Shown here in pieces: positions 8,606 through 18,200 of a DNA stretch of 64,000 nucleotides. How positions within the stretch are numbered: the first letter of the stretch is position 1; every line of letters starts with the position of its first letter. The notes below the pieces were generated by a model that was given only the letters and a program-made list of their open reading frames with translations, had not been told where the DNA came from and ran no database searches. The stretch spans positions 1,048,954 to 1,112,953 of the forward strand of contig NZ_FOUJ01000001.1 in the NCBI RefSeq assembly GCF_900114835.1. Direction: 5' to 3'. The position numbers and the translations under genes were made by a program. Origin of the DNA: Methanolobus profundi (GTDB lineage: Archaea > Halobacteriota > Methanosarcinia > Methanosarcinales > Methanosarcinaceae).

Positions 8606-9937
8606 TCACATCTCTCTGTTATCTATAACTCTCTTACTCTTCTTTTCACTGCGTGGCAATGCCCCTACAGGAACACATTCCACATCAACACTGACACCAA
8701 TGAAATCATGGAATGCCTTGTTCATCTGTCTTGATCTCAGCTTATTGTTTTCAGGATCATCGGCATTCTCGATCTCGACCCTGAAGAGCATGCTGTCCCT
8801 TCCGGATTCCCTTTCAAGGATGATCTGATATTCACTGCTGACACCTTCAACCCTCAGGATGACATCTTCGATCTGTCCCGGATAGACATTCACACCTTTT
8901 ATCTTGATACGGTCATCTGTACGACCAAGAAGACGGTCTATTCTTGGGAAAGGACATCCACACTTACATGGTTCTGGAAATATACGTGTCAGATCCCTTG
9001 TCCTGTAACGTATGAGAGGAGCACCTTCCTTTGTAAGCGTGGTTATGACCAGCTCCCCGAGAGTTCCGTCAGGTAATATCTCACCGGTCACCGGGTCTAT
9101 GATCTCAAATAACAGGTGATCAGACCAGTAATGAAGACCGTCATGAAGTGAACAGTCAAGGGCAATTCCCGGTCCGTATATCTCTGTCAGGCCGAAGATA
9201 TCATAGGTATCTATTCCCAGCTCATTCTCGATGCGTGCCCGCATCTTCGGGCTCCAGCGCTCGGAACCGATTATACCGACCTTCAGGTGTATCTTATCCT
9301 TCAATTCCCTTTTTGTAATTTCCTCTGCGAGCAACAGGGCATAGGATGACGTACTTGCAAGTGCCGTGGACTTGAGATCGAGCATCATCTGAAGCTGTTT
9401 CTCAGTATTTCCAGGTCCCATTGGAACAGCCATTGCACCCAGAAGTTCTGTACCCGCCTGGAATCCTATTCCTGCAGTCCAGAGACCATAACCCGGAGTG
9501 ATCTGTATCCTGTCAGTGTTGGTGAGCCCTGCCATCTTATAGCAGCGCATCATCATATCAGCCCAGACCTCCACATCTCCCTTTGTATATGGTATGATCA
9601 CCGGACTTCCGGTGGTCCCTGAAGAAGAATGTATCCTCACTACCTCTTCATCCGGTACAGCCTGAAGACCCAGAGGATAGGCATCCCTGAGTTCCTCTTT
9701 ATTGGTGAAGGGAAGCTTGCAGATATCATCAAGTGTCCTTATCTCACTTATATCAACACCAGCTTCAGCGAACTTCTTCTGGTAGAACGGACTCCCTTCT
9801 GTCACCCTTTTCAGGAGGTCCATGAAACTGGCTGTTCTCGATTCCACAGATATATCATAATCACAGAGCTGAGTTCCTGATGCATCGTTTCCTTTTCCTG
9901 CAAGCTTCTGGTCGTTGTTATCATGACAGTTACACAT
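8606..9937 (-). CDS. Aryl acid-CoA ligase (phenylacetate-CoA ligase family)
   Basis: ATP-dependent enzyme that activates an aryl acid, probably phenylacetate or indoleacetate, to its CoA thioester through an adenylate. The 443-residue protein has the AMP-binding loop SSSGTTGSPVIIPYT (about residue 105), the adenylate-binding YRTRDL and the hinge segment GRTDDRIKIKGVNVYPGQIE typical of PaaK. A Cys-rich start (MCNCHD) and CKCGCPFP are also seen. The start at 9937 has GGTGAG five bases upstream. It is the last gene of the iorA-iorB-ligase operon. Methanogens are known to use such pairs to build aromatic amino acids from aryl acids. Confidence 0.88.
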   Translation of the reverse strand: MCNCHDNNDQKLAGKGNDASGTQLCDYDISVESRTASFMDLLKRVTEGSPFYQKKFAEAGVDISEIRTLDDICKLPFTNKEELRDAYPLGLQAVPDEEVVRIHSSSGTTGSPVIIPYTKGDVEVWADMMMRCYKMAGLTNTDRIQITPGYGLWTAGIGFQAGTELLGAMAVPMGPGNTEKQLQMMLDLKSTALASTSSYALLLAEEITKRELKDKIHLKVGIIGSERWSPKMRARIENELGIDTYDIFGLTEIYGPGIALDCSLHDGLHYWSDHLLFEIIDPVTGEILPDGTLGELVITTLTKEGAPLIRYRTRDLTRIFPEPCKCGCPFPRIDRLLGRTDDRIKIKGVNVYPGQIEDVILRVEGVSSEYQIILERESGRDSMLFRVEIENADDPENNKLRSRQMNKAFHDFIGVSVDVECVPVGALPRSEKKSKRVIDNREM

Positions 9938-9953
9938 TCATCTCACCCTGTGA

Positions 9954-10565
9954 TCATTCATCCTTATTTGACTCAGTGACGGATATGCCTGAAACGCTTT
10001 CTATAGCTCTGTCAAAGACCCTGCGGTTGACTTCCCTGTACTTCTCCGGGATCATCTTCTCAAGCACACCCCACAGGTATTCGTCTGAGAATGGCAAAAG
10101 ACCGGCACCTGCAGATGCTGCTATCATGGCAACGTTAGCTGCCTTGTATGTTCCTGCATCCCTCGCCAGTCCGGTGAAATCGGCTGTAATGGTCTGCGGA
10201 CAACTCTCTTTAAGGAATGACAGTATCTTCTCCGGGTCGTATTCATCAGAACCCTGTGTTGAAGGCATAATCGCATGCTCATTTACAACCATATTGCCAT
10301 CTTTGCTTAGGAAAAGTATGTTCCTTGCAGCTTCTGCTGGTTCAAGACCGATAAGCAGATCAGCTTTTCCCTGTGGTATCAGTGAACCGCATACATCATC
10401 GCCGATCCTCACATGACTGGTAACCGAGCCTTCCCTCTGGGCCATTCCTATTGTCTCGGCTGTAGCCACATGGAAACCTGCATCCATAGCAGCAGTAGCA
10501 AGTAATCTGGAAGCCAGTACCACGCCCTGACCACCTACACCTGCAATGAGAATATCGAACTTCAT
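9954..10565 (-). CDS. iorB: Indolepyruvate ferredoxin oxidoreductase, beta subunit
   Basis: Small subunit of the ferredoxin-dependent aryl-pyruvate oxidoreductase. The 203-residue protein opens with ILIAGVGGQGVVLASRLLA, the nucleotide/CoA-binding signature of 2-oxoacid oxidoreductase gamma-type domains, and contains AQREGSVTSHVRIG. It overlaps iorA by four bases (ATGA) and lies 16 bases ahead of the aryl-CoA ligase. Confidence 0.93.
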   Translation of the reverse strand: MKFDILIAGVGGQGVVLASRLLATAAMDAGFHVATAETIGMAQREGSVTSHVRIGDDVCGSLIPQGKADLLIGLEPAEAARNILFLSKDGNMVVNEHAIMPSTQGSDEYDPEKILSFLKESCPQTITADFTGLARDAGTYKAANVAMIAASAGAGLLPFSDEYLWGVLEKMIPEKYREVNRRVFDRAIESVSGISVTESNKDE

Positions 10566-12451
10566 TGTGCGACCTCCTTCAGAACAATAGCATTAGCAGG
10601 ACATATCTGAGCACACAGACCACAGCCACTGCATGTATCCTGAATTACCGGAGTGCCTGAAGATATTGAGAATATTGCAGGGCATCCAAGTTGCTTGATG
10701 CATAACTTGCAGTTAGTACATTTGTCCTCGTCCACAACATACTGACCTGTTCCCTTGCATATTGCAACACACTTTCCTTTGAAAACTACAGCGGACGGAC
10801 CCTCAAATTCCATTGCCTCGGTAGCTATATCCATGCACTTGTCAAGTTCATCAGCTTCAATGGTCTTTACCATCCCTACTCCACAGCTTTTAAGGACCTC
10901 TGCAATATCGATGATCTTTGCAGGAGAGCCCATAGCCGTTAATCCTATACCAGGGTGAGGCTGATGTCCTGTCATAGCAGTTGTGCGGTTATCAAGAACA
11001 GCTATCGTTATGTCAGCATTATTGTAGACGGCACTCACAACAGCAGCGATACCCGAATGGAAGAATGTGGAATCACCTATGAACGCCACTTGTTTTGCCT
11101 TCTTACCCTGCATGTATTCAGGAGTACGGGAAAGACCTGCTGCCACGCTTATACCTGCACCCATACAAAGACAGGTGTCCACCATATTAAGCGGGCGGGC
11201 ATTTCCAAGAGTATAACATCCGATATCACCGGAGAACACCGGATCGGTCCCTGTCTTCTTTTTCATTTTAGCAGCAGCTTTCTTGAAAGCATAGAACACT
11301 GTTCTGTGCATACAACCTGCACACAATGTAGGAGCACGAACAGGCAGAGGAGGAATATCCTCTGGACCTACGGCTCCAATTGAATGAGAAAGCCGAATGT
11401 TCTCAGTGATTATATTGTCAAGGGCACGGTTGATGCCATCTATAACAACATCAACATCATATTCGCCACTTACAGGGAAAGATCCATTCTTCTTACCGTG
11501 GATATTAATATCAAGATGATATTTGCCTGCTATTTGCAGGAACTGTTCTTCCATGTAAGGATCAAGTTCCTCCACAACGATCAGGTCAGTTAACCCCTTC
11601 ATGAAGTCAAGGGCTGCTTTTTCAGGGAAAGGATAAGCTGTGCCAGCTTTGAAAAATGAGAAAACATCTGAACTATCCTTTATTGCTTCTTTTACATAAA
11701 GAGCGGAAACACTGGAAGCTGCAATACCTATTTTGCTACTTCCTTTTGTAATATAATTAAAAGAACTATCTTTGAAGTACTCTGAAAAACGGTCAGACAT
11801 TCTGACCTGAAGCTCTTCAAGAAGAGGATGACGCTGGGCTGTCAATTTAGGGAATATTGCCCATCTGGCGTCCTTTACAAACCCTTCGATATCTCTGGAA
11901 ACCGGTCCTATATCCTCGATAAGAACATCCTCACAGCCGTGAGAAACACGTGTGGTCGTTCTCAGTATGACCGGAGTTTCAAGCTCATGTGAAAGCTCAA
12001 ATGCCAGTTTTGTCATATCATAAGCTTCCTGAGGAGTTGCAGGATCGAGAACAGGGATGTTAGAAAAATTACCGAATGCCCTGGTATCCTGCTCGGTCTG
12101 GGATGAATGAGGTCCGGGGTCGTCAGAGACCAGAATTACAAGTGAACCCTTGATACCCATGTAAGAAAGACTCATAAGAGGATCTGAAGCTACATTCAGA
12201 CCGACCTGTTTCATTGTTACAATAGTGTTCGCACCGGAATAAGCAGCACCAACTGCAGTTTCAAGTGCTACTTTCTCATTGGTTGCCCATTCGGCATAGA
12301 TACCATATTTCTCTGCGTGTGAGATGATAGTTTCCATGACCTCACTGGATGGTGTGCCAGGATAGCCACTTGCGATCTGGAGACCAGCCTTCATGGCTCC
12401 AAAGGCAATGGCTTCGTTGCCCATTAGTATACGTTTACCGGTCAATGTCAT
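10562..12451 (-). CDS. iorA: Indolepyruvate ferredoxin oxidoreductase, alpha subunit
   Basis: Large thiamine-diphosphate subunit of IOR. With CoA and ferredoxin it interconverts aryl-pyruvates and aryl-acetyl-CoA; in methanogens it can run in the reductive carboxylation direction. About 629 residues: pyrimidine-binding domain (GNEAIAFGAMKAGLQIASGYPGTPSSE), TPP-binding segment (FSGDIGCYTLGNARP, then GDSTFFHSG) and a C-terminal ferredoxin domain with two 4Fe-4S motifs (CTNCKLCIKQLGCP and CSGCGLCAQICP). Start choice is uncertain: GAGAGG lies only one base before ATG 12451 but seven before TTG 12445; an upstream extension to 12523 has no ribosome site. It is the first gene of the operon. Confidence 0.93.
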   Translation of the reverse strand: MTLTGKRILMGNEAIAFGAMKAGLQIASGYPGTPSSEVMETIISHAEKYGIYAEWATNEKVALETAVGAAYSGANTIVTMKQVGLNVASDPLMSLSYMGIKGSLVILVSDDPGPHSSQTEQDTRAFGNFSNIPVLDPATPQEAYDMTKLAFELSHELETPVILRTTTRVSHGCEDVLIEDIGPVSRDIEGFVKDARWAIFPKLTAQRHPLLEELQVRMSDRFSEYFKDSSFNYITKGSSKIGIAASSVSALYVKEAIKDSSDVFSFFKAGTAYPFPEKAALDFMKGLTDLIVVEELDPYMEEQFLQIAGKYHLDINIHGKKNGSFPVSGEYDVDVVIDGINRALDNIITENIRLSHSIGAVGPEDIPPLPVRAPTLCAGCMHRTVFYAFKKAAAKMKKKTGTDPVFSGDIGCYTLGNARPLNMVDTCLCMGAGISVAAGLSRTPEYMQGKKAKQVAFIGDSTFFHSGIAAVVSAVYNNADITIAVLDNRTTAMTGHQPHPGIGLTAMGSPAKIIDIAEVLKSCGVGMVKTIEADELDKCMDIATEAMEFEGPSAVVFKGKCVAICKGTGQYVVDEDKCTNCKLCIKQLGCPAIFSISSGTPVIQDTCSGCGLCAQICPANAIVLKEVAQ

Positions 12452-12698
12452 TCCTCTCGGATGAATATAATTGGAAGATAGGAAAATAGATCTACGAATG
12501 CCCATATCAGGAACAAAGAGCATTGCATATATCGATACATAAATGATGACCTATGCACTTGTTTGATGAAATATAAATGTTTTGACAATTGTTTCTGATT
12601 CATATAACATACGTATCCAGACCTGGCTACAAAGAGTCAATTCCATTGAATGCTTTTTGAAAGCAAGATAAACAAAACATTTTTAAGTGTACATGATC

Positions 12699-12715
12699 AC
12701 TCTGGACGCCAGAGT
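12699..12715. promoter_or_regulatory. Dyad (possible operator) at the symporter promoter
   Basis: ACTCTGG-ACG-CCAGAGT is a perfect seven-base inverted repeat with a three-base centre. A TATA-like TTTTTAAG lies at 12680-12687, which would put the transcription start inside the dyad, as for a repressor operator. It could alternatively be a leader hairpin. The rest of the divergent gap from 12452 to 12748 shows nothing else clear. Confidence 0.5.
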
Positions 12716-12748
12716 ACATAATAGTTCATTGAAGGAGGAGAATTACCC

Positions 12749-12814
12749 GTGAAAATACACAACATCCCCATGATAATCATTGTTCCATCAGCAGATGAAA
12801 GGAGGAATAACTGA
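12749..12814 (+). CDS. Tiny leader ORF, 21 aa
   Basis: GTG-started frame of 21 codons (MKIHNIPMIIIVPSADERRNN) with GAAGGAGGAG upstream, a very strong ribosome site. It ends TGATG, overlapping the start of the next small gene by one base, so translation would be coupled. Its last sense codons (AGGAGG) form the ribosome site of the next gene. It may be a leader peptide rather than a functional protein. It is supported by signals only, with no homology known to me. Confidence 0.45.
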   Translation: MKIHNIPMIIIVPSADERRNN

Positions 12815-12903
12815 TGCCATTACCATATCTATATCTGATCGCTGCTGTTCTTGTAATGCTTGGAACCACTTTCTATTTCATACTGAGGCGTGATAATGCT
12901 TAA
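12814..12903 (+). CDS. Symporter small accessory protein, 29 aa, single membrane helix
   Basis: A 29-residue protein (MPLPYLYLIAAVLVMLGTTF, then YFILRRDNA) made of one membrane helix and a basic tail. AAAGGAGG lies eight bases upstream of ATG 12814. It overlaps the start of the symporter gene by eight bases. The two symporters at 38.5 and 40.5 kb are preceded in the same way by tiny one-helix proteins, so I read this as the accessory subunit of the following transporter. Confidence 0.75.
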   Translation: MPLPYLYLIAAVLVMLGTTFYFILRRDNA

Positions 12904-14308
12904 TCAAATACTTCTGGTACTATATGTTATCGGGATCCTGCTGTTGTCATTGAAACTCAAGCAGGGAACGTTCTCAGGGTTCGTTATCTCTGACCGTAAT
13001 ATCACACACCCTGCTGTGATCGGTATAGCATACATGGCAGCATATTTCAGTGCAGCCTCATTCCTTGGTGGCGGAGGATATGGTTTACTTGCCGGACTTC
13101 CATGGGTCATCTGGGCAGTGTTCTTCCACGTTGCTTTTGCATGTATTGCTTTTCTCGTTGCACCAAGGATATGGGCAAGTGCACAGAAATACGATGCAAA
13201 AACAGTACCACAACTTCTGGAACGTCGCTATGATTCACAGAAAGGAAAGGTACTTCTTGCAGCTATAATGCTCCTGATGTACACAGTATATCTGGTTGCG
13301 ATCTTTAAAGGATGTGCAAATCTATTCCAGGGACTTCTCGGAGTGACATATGTCCAGGGTCTTATGATAGCTGTCATTATTGTAGCTCTTTATTATGTAA
13401 TAGGCGGACTGCCAGCCATTCTCTGGATCAGTTTTCTCCAGGGGCTCATCATGATAGTTGGTGCTGTATTCCTGTACGGAGGACTTATTTCAAGTGGTAA
13501 CGGAATGACTGCTATATGGGACGCGATCCCGGCCAACATGCTGAGCATGAGCGGAGCTATGGTCCCGTGGCAGAAGACTTTTGGAACTGCCTTTGCCATA
13601 AGTCTCGGACTACTGGCATTACCTGACCTGCTTATCATGCTTTTCTCAGCAAAGGACAAGAGAGTTGTTCGCTTTGCAGGTATATACGGCCCTATTTCCA
13701 TCACCATTTATGCTCTGTGTATCTTCTCACTCGGAGTACTGGCATATGGTGCATTCAGTCAGGAACAGCTTGCACCCTATATCGCAAACCCTGACGGACT
13801 GGTGCCATTCCTTGCAACATCATTGCTTCCAACAGGATTTGACAGCATCGTGCTGCTTGCAGCCATTTCAGCTGCAATGTCCACAATGAGTGCTATTGTA
13901 CTCGTTACCACGACATCCCTTACTTCAGATATTCTGAAGTACTTCAAACCTGAAACAACAGACGATAAGATACTCAAGATAACAAGGATAGTCGGAGTTG
14001 TGATCATCATTGTCTCTGCTTTCTTTGCAATCGATGTACCACAACTTATCGTGCCGTTGGTTTCTGTTAGTATGGGAGTTATCGCATGCTGTGTTTTCGT
14101 ACCACTTTTCTTCGGACTTTACTGGAAACGCGGTACATCAACAGGATTTATCGCCAGCCTTGTTGCAAGCTTTGGATCCATTGTCCTGTGGCAGCTCTTC
14201 GGCAACCCACTTATCCACCCGGTCTTCATCGGACTTTTATGCGGAACCGTGGCTTATCTGGGCGGTAGTCTTGCAAGCTCTTCACCTGCAACCGGAACAG
14301 ATAATTAA
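12896..14308 (+). CDS. Sodium:solute symporter (SSS family)
   Basis: Na+-coupled importer of the SSS/PutP family: 470 residues, about 13 membrane helices. Family features include FSAASFLGGGGYGL in the first sodium-site helix and AAISAAMSTMSAIVLVTTTSLTSDI (residues about 325-350). I start at ATG 12896, with GAGG eight bases upstream, rather than GTG 12890. The substrate is unknown. The divergent operon handles aryl acids, so uptake of phenylacetate or a related acid is a reasonable guess. It is translationally coupled to the 29-aa accessory gene. Confidence 0.88.
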   Translation: MLNQILLVLYVIGILLLSLKLKQGTFSGFVISDRNITHPAVIGIAYMAAYFSAASFLGGGGYGLLAGLPWVIWAVFFHVAFACIAFLVAPRIWASAQKYDAKTVPQLLERRYDSQKGKVLLAAIMLLMYTVYLVAIFKGCANLFQGLLGVTYVQGLMIAVIIVALYYVIGGLPAILWISFLQGLIMIVGAVFLYGGLISSGNGMTAIWDAIPANMLSMSGAMVPWQKTFGTAFAISLGLLALPDLLIMLFSAKDKRVVRFAGIYGPISITIYALCIFSLGVLAYGAFSQEQLAPYIANPDGLVPFLATSLLPTGFDSIVLLAAISAAMSTMSAIVLVTTTSLTSDILKYFKPETTDDKILKITRIVGVVIIIVSAFFAIDVPQLIVPLVSVSMGVIACCVFVPLFFGLYWKRGTSTGFIASLVASFGSIVLWQLFGNPLIHPVFIGLLCGTVAYLGGSLASSSPATGTDN

Positions 14309-14330
14309 TAGAAAAATTCATTTGAAACAC

Positions 14331-14349
14331 TGCGGAGAATTACTCCGCA
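14331..14349 (+). terminator. Hairpin terminator after the first symporter
   Basis: TGCGGAG-AATTA-CTCCGCA, a perfect seven-base stem 22 bases after the stop, followed by ACGTCCTTTTTTA. Confidence 0.7.
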
Positions 14350-14443
14350 ACGTCCTTTTTTATACATTATTGTAGCTACATGGAATGGTATCATAAAAAC
14401 TGTTTTAACTCTTTAGATCTATGAAAATATCAGGTGTTCTGAT

Positions 14444-14800
14444 TTGAAGAATGTAATAAGCAAAAGTTTCGAGATCAAAGACTATATGCTTGATGATACA
14501 GTGATGAATGGTTTCTGGATGAATCTCATCGATAGGGAAAAACTGACAACGGAAGTTGTTTATTCTCCTGCTGAATCTGCATCTTTTAATTCAGATGAAA
14601 CTAAAAGGCTTGTCACTGAGATCACAGGAAAATGCAATTATTTCAAAACTCAGCTTCCTGAGAATGTAAAATGTGAAGTTGTCTTCAAGGACTTTGAAGA
14701 TATGAAGTATTCAGCAAATGATAACGAGATTCAGTTCGATGCAAAAGAACTGGACGAGATCAGGGTTGTTTATCGTTTCTGTGTCGGATACCATATTTGA
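14444..14800 (+). CDS. Hypothetical protein, 118 aa
   Basis: Small soluble protein I do not recognise. It starts with TTG at 14444, with AGGTG about eight bases before it. The sequence is acidic and beta-rich (VKCEVVFKDFEDMKY, ELDEIRVVYRFCVGYHI). There is no signal peptide, membrane helix or cofactor motif. It is isolated between the symporter terminator and the second paired repeat. Confidence 0.55.
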   Translation: MKNVISKSFEIKDYMLDDTVMNGFWMNLIDREKLTTEVVYSPAESASFNSDETKRLVTEITGKCNYFKTQLPENVKCEVVFKDFEDMKYSANDNEIQFDAKELDEIRVVYRFCVGYHI

Positions 14801-14904
14801 TATTTGAAGCTATTCTCGGCTCTGTAGAGATCATGTTTATGTGATCGATACAGCCTTTACACTATTTTTTCACAAAAACAATTGGCAATCTAAAACCAAA
14901 GCAA

Positions 14905-15077
14905 CCATCCGCCGAAGGCGGCACATTCCGATGATCCTATGCAGAATATTTTTCAAAACTGTATTGCAGCCATACTGATGATCCTATGAATGTACTGCAC
15001 GAAATATTCAATGGTATCACGCAAAACATTATATTTTGTCATTTGGCAAAACGCCGGCTTCGCCGGACCCTTCGGGA
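14905..15077. repeat. Paired GC-rich palindromic repeat element, copy 2
   Basis: Same architecture as 2613-2786. The 29-base left end is identical, and the 26-base right end is identical, 147 bases further on (148 in copy 1). The AT-rich core is diverged but alignable, especially in the last 60 bases. It lies in the 440-base gap between a plus-strand gene and the minus-strand surface-protein gene. Nothing else was seen in that gap apart from an A/T-rich run at 15185-15212 that could terminate the minus-strand gene. Confidence 0.8.
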
Positions 15078-15240
15078 CAATTTCAGTTATTCATGAACGA
15101 TGATAGACCATACCGACCTGACAAAAAAGACATGCTTACCTTAAAGTTTGCATAGCAGGATCCTACAGAAAATAAAATGTAAATTGAAGTCAAATAAAAC
15201 GAAAAAGAAAAGAGAGCTTCTGCCCTCTTTCAACCTCATC

Positions 15241-18200
15241 TTATTTTCTTCTTACAAGAACTGCAAGTGAGACAAACACGATTCCTGCAATAACAGTGAA
15301 GCCAGGAGTGTCAGGTGTTTCCTCTTCTACTGGTCCTACTTCCTCTTCATCTAGAGATGATGGGACAGGAACCTGTTCTGTTGCTTCAGATATCTCATCC
15401 CCTACGATCTCAAAAATGGAGAATCCTGGAGTTTCAGCGTAGAAGTAGATGTACCCATTCTCTTCCCTTTCCTGATAGGTTGGCAGATCGTTCCACTGTT
15501 CACCATGATACCTTGTCATACGGATAGTTGATACATCGATGTTGTTCTCTTCTATCCATTCACGACTTACCTTGAACCTGATCCTGAGATTGTCGGCATT
15601 GTCCTCTGAGATAGTACCAACTGCTCCAACGTCTATGCTCATTAGTGAATATGAGCTACCCTGAGGAACAGGTACATCAGATGGCCTTTCCTTGAGCACC
15701 TGGACCTTTGTGACAACAAGACCTTCATTGTCCTTTGAATCAAAACTAATAGCTATGACAGGACCGTTACCATCAGACAGATCGAACTCGACTGCTGTGC
15801 CTCCCATTACATATTTTACGGATGTATCGGAACTGCTGACAGTATCAGGTTCCATGCTTGGACCTACAGATGTACGGTGGCTTGACCCATCGTCACTGCC
15901 TGAACTGGAACTTGCAGCGCTTACATTTATATAGGCTGTTCGTGTGCTGGCATTGCTGCCTGCTGCATTTGTAGCATTCAATGTAACATTATAGCTTCCT
16001 GCAACGGTATAGCTGTGTGTCGGATTCTGTGAAGTGGAGTTGCTACCGTCACCAAATTCCCAGAGCCAGGATGTTGGTGTATTAGATGAAAGGTCAGTGA
16101 AAGTCACTGATAACGGAGCAGTTCCTGAAGTTACAGATGCACTGAAGTTTGCAACGGGAGTAATGTAAACACTGATGTAAGCTATTTGGATCGTAACATC
16201 ACTACCGGCAATGTTGGTTGCATTCAGGCTGACATTATAGGTTCCTGCTGTTACGTATGTATGTATCGGATCCTGTGAAGTTGAATTGTTACCGTCACCG
16301 AAGTCCCAGTACCAGGATGTTGGTGTATTGGTTGAGAGGTCAGTGAAACCCACGGTCAATGGAACTGCACCTTCGGTCACATTAGCACTGAAATTGGAAC
16401 CAGGAACTGAGTAGGCAGTGATGTAAGAGAGCTGAGTGCTGACATTGCTGCCTGCAAGATTTGATGCATTCAGACTGACATTATAGGTTCCGCCTGTTGT
16501 ATAGATATGTGTTGGGTTCTGGTCGGTTGATGTATTGCCGTCACCAAAGTCCCATAACCATCCGGTCGAATGATTCGATGACAGATCGGTGAAGTTCACA
16601 GTTATAGGAACAATACCTGAAGTCACATCAGCCGTAAAGTTTGTAACCGGGACAAAGGATGTGAGATCAAATGTCACATTGTTCTCTGAAGAATTGTCAA
16701 CAGAATCATTGGCATACACTTTGAACATGGCTCCACTGACATCATCAATAGGTATAGTGAAGTTAAAACTTGCTACATTCAACATATCTGCGATCTGTGT
16801 CCATGTTCCATTGAAATACCAGAGATCATACACAAGAGAATCGTTCTCTACATCTGTGGACTCTCCCCAGCTTACATTTATCGTGCTTCCCCTTTCAACG
16901 GAGTCACCTTCAAGAGGACTTGTGAAATTGCCTGGCATGCTGGGTGCATCATTAATTGAATTTATACTCACGGTGATAGTAGCGGTGAGCTGCGGAGCGG
17001 TCTCGTTTGGCATTCCTCCATATTCTACAAGATAATAGGAGACACCACCCACATCAGGAAGATCGTTCCACATCTTATTACCAGCTCCCAGGATCTGAGC
17101 ATACTCTTCTGTCCCTCCTGAGTCATTAGGTTCTCCGGTGTTCCAATTTGTATAGAATCCAGGCAAAGTGGTACTATTACCCTGATAATAGAACAAGGTT
17201 CCTTCCCCTGTTACGTTTTCAGGACCAGTGACCCACCTCCATTCTCCTTCTACTGCAGCATCGTTTGCACCTATCCATGCATTGTCCGGGGCCTTTGATT
17301 CAAGGAATGCACTTTCATCTTCTGTAAGGATAGTTGCAAGATATCCCTGCATACCGGAAAGACTTCTGGCTTCGGCTGCATCTTTTGCATCGGTCCAGGA
17401 AATAGATGAAACATTATAAACGCTTTCATAATAGTGTCCGGTAGACTCAAGGTATAACGTATTCGATCCCATCACAAAAGTGATATTCCTATCAGATGTG
17501 TCAGGAGTGTCGTTGATGTTCTCGTACCTGACATTCCTGAAAGCTTCCTGATAATCTGCTGCATTTCCACTACCTGAAAGGGAAAGGATACCGGTTAGCG
17601 AGCTAAAGCTTCCATTGATGCTGCTTGTATTAGTGAAACGAAGGAAGTCTTCATTCTCCACATAACCGTCACCGATGTAGACTCTGGCTGATGTAAAGGT
17701 CGAGCTGCCGTTAACCACAATTCCCTGGTCAATGGTCATATTATCGTTTTCATCATAAGTTACTGATGTGTAGGAAGCATTTACAGAAGTAGCTAGAAAA
17801 TAAGCAACTGCAACTTTGAGATCCTGATTAGTACCACTATCATAGTAACTTATAACAGGATAATCAGAAGAATTCAAGGCAAGAGAACCATACATACCAA
17901 CTGATCCTATGCTATCCACAATTTCTATAATCCATCCACTACCATCATAATAGGCACATTTGAGATCATTGTTAGGACTACCATCTTGATAGCTTATAAC
18001 AGGATAATCTGAGGAATCAAAATCAATAGAAGTGTGCAAGCCAACCTGTCCTGTGCTGTCAACTGTTTCTATTTCCCAGCCACTACCATTATAGGATGCA
18101 TATTTGAGATCTCCAGCGTTATTATAATAATAGCTTATTGAAGGATAATCAGAAGAATTCAAAGCGAGAGAATTATATTCACCAACCTGTCCTGTACTAT

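Noticed and set aside
9880..10416. A 178-codon plus-strand frame opposite iorB
   Set aside because: It is antisense to a clear iorB and the aryl-CoA ligase start, with low-complexity Ser/Pro composition typical of a shadow frame.
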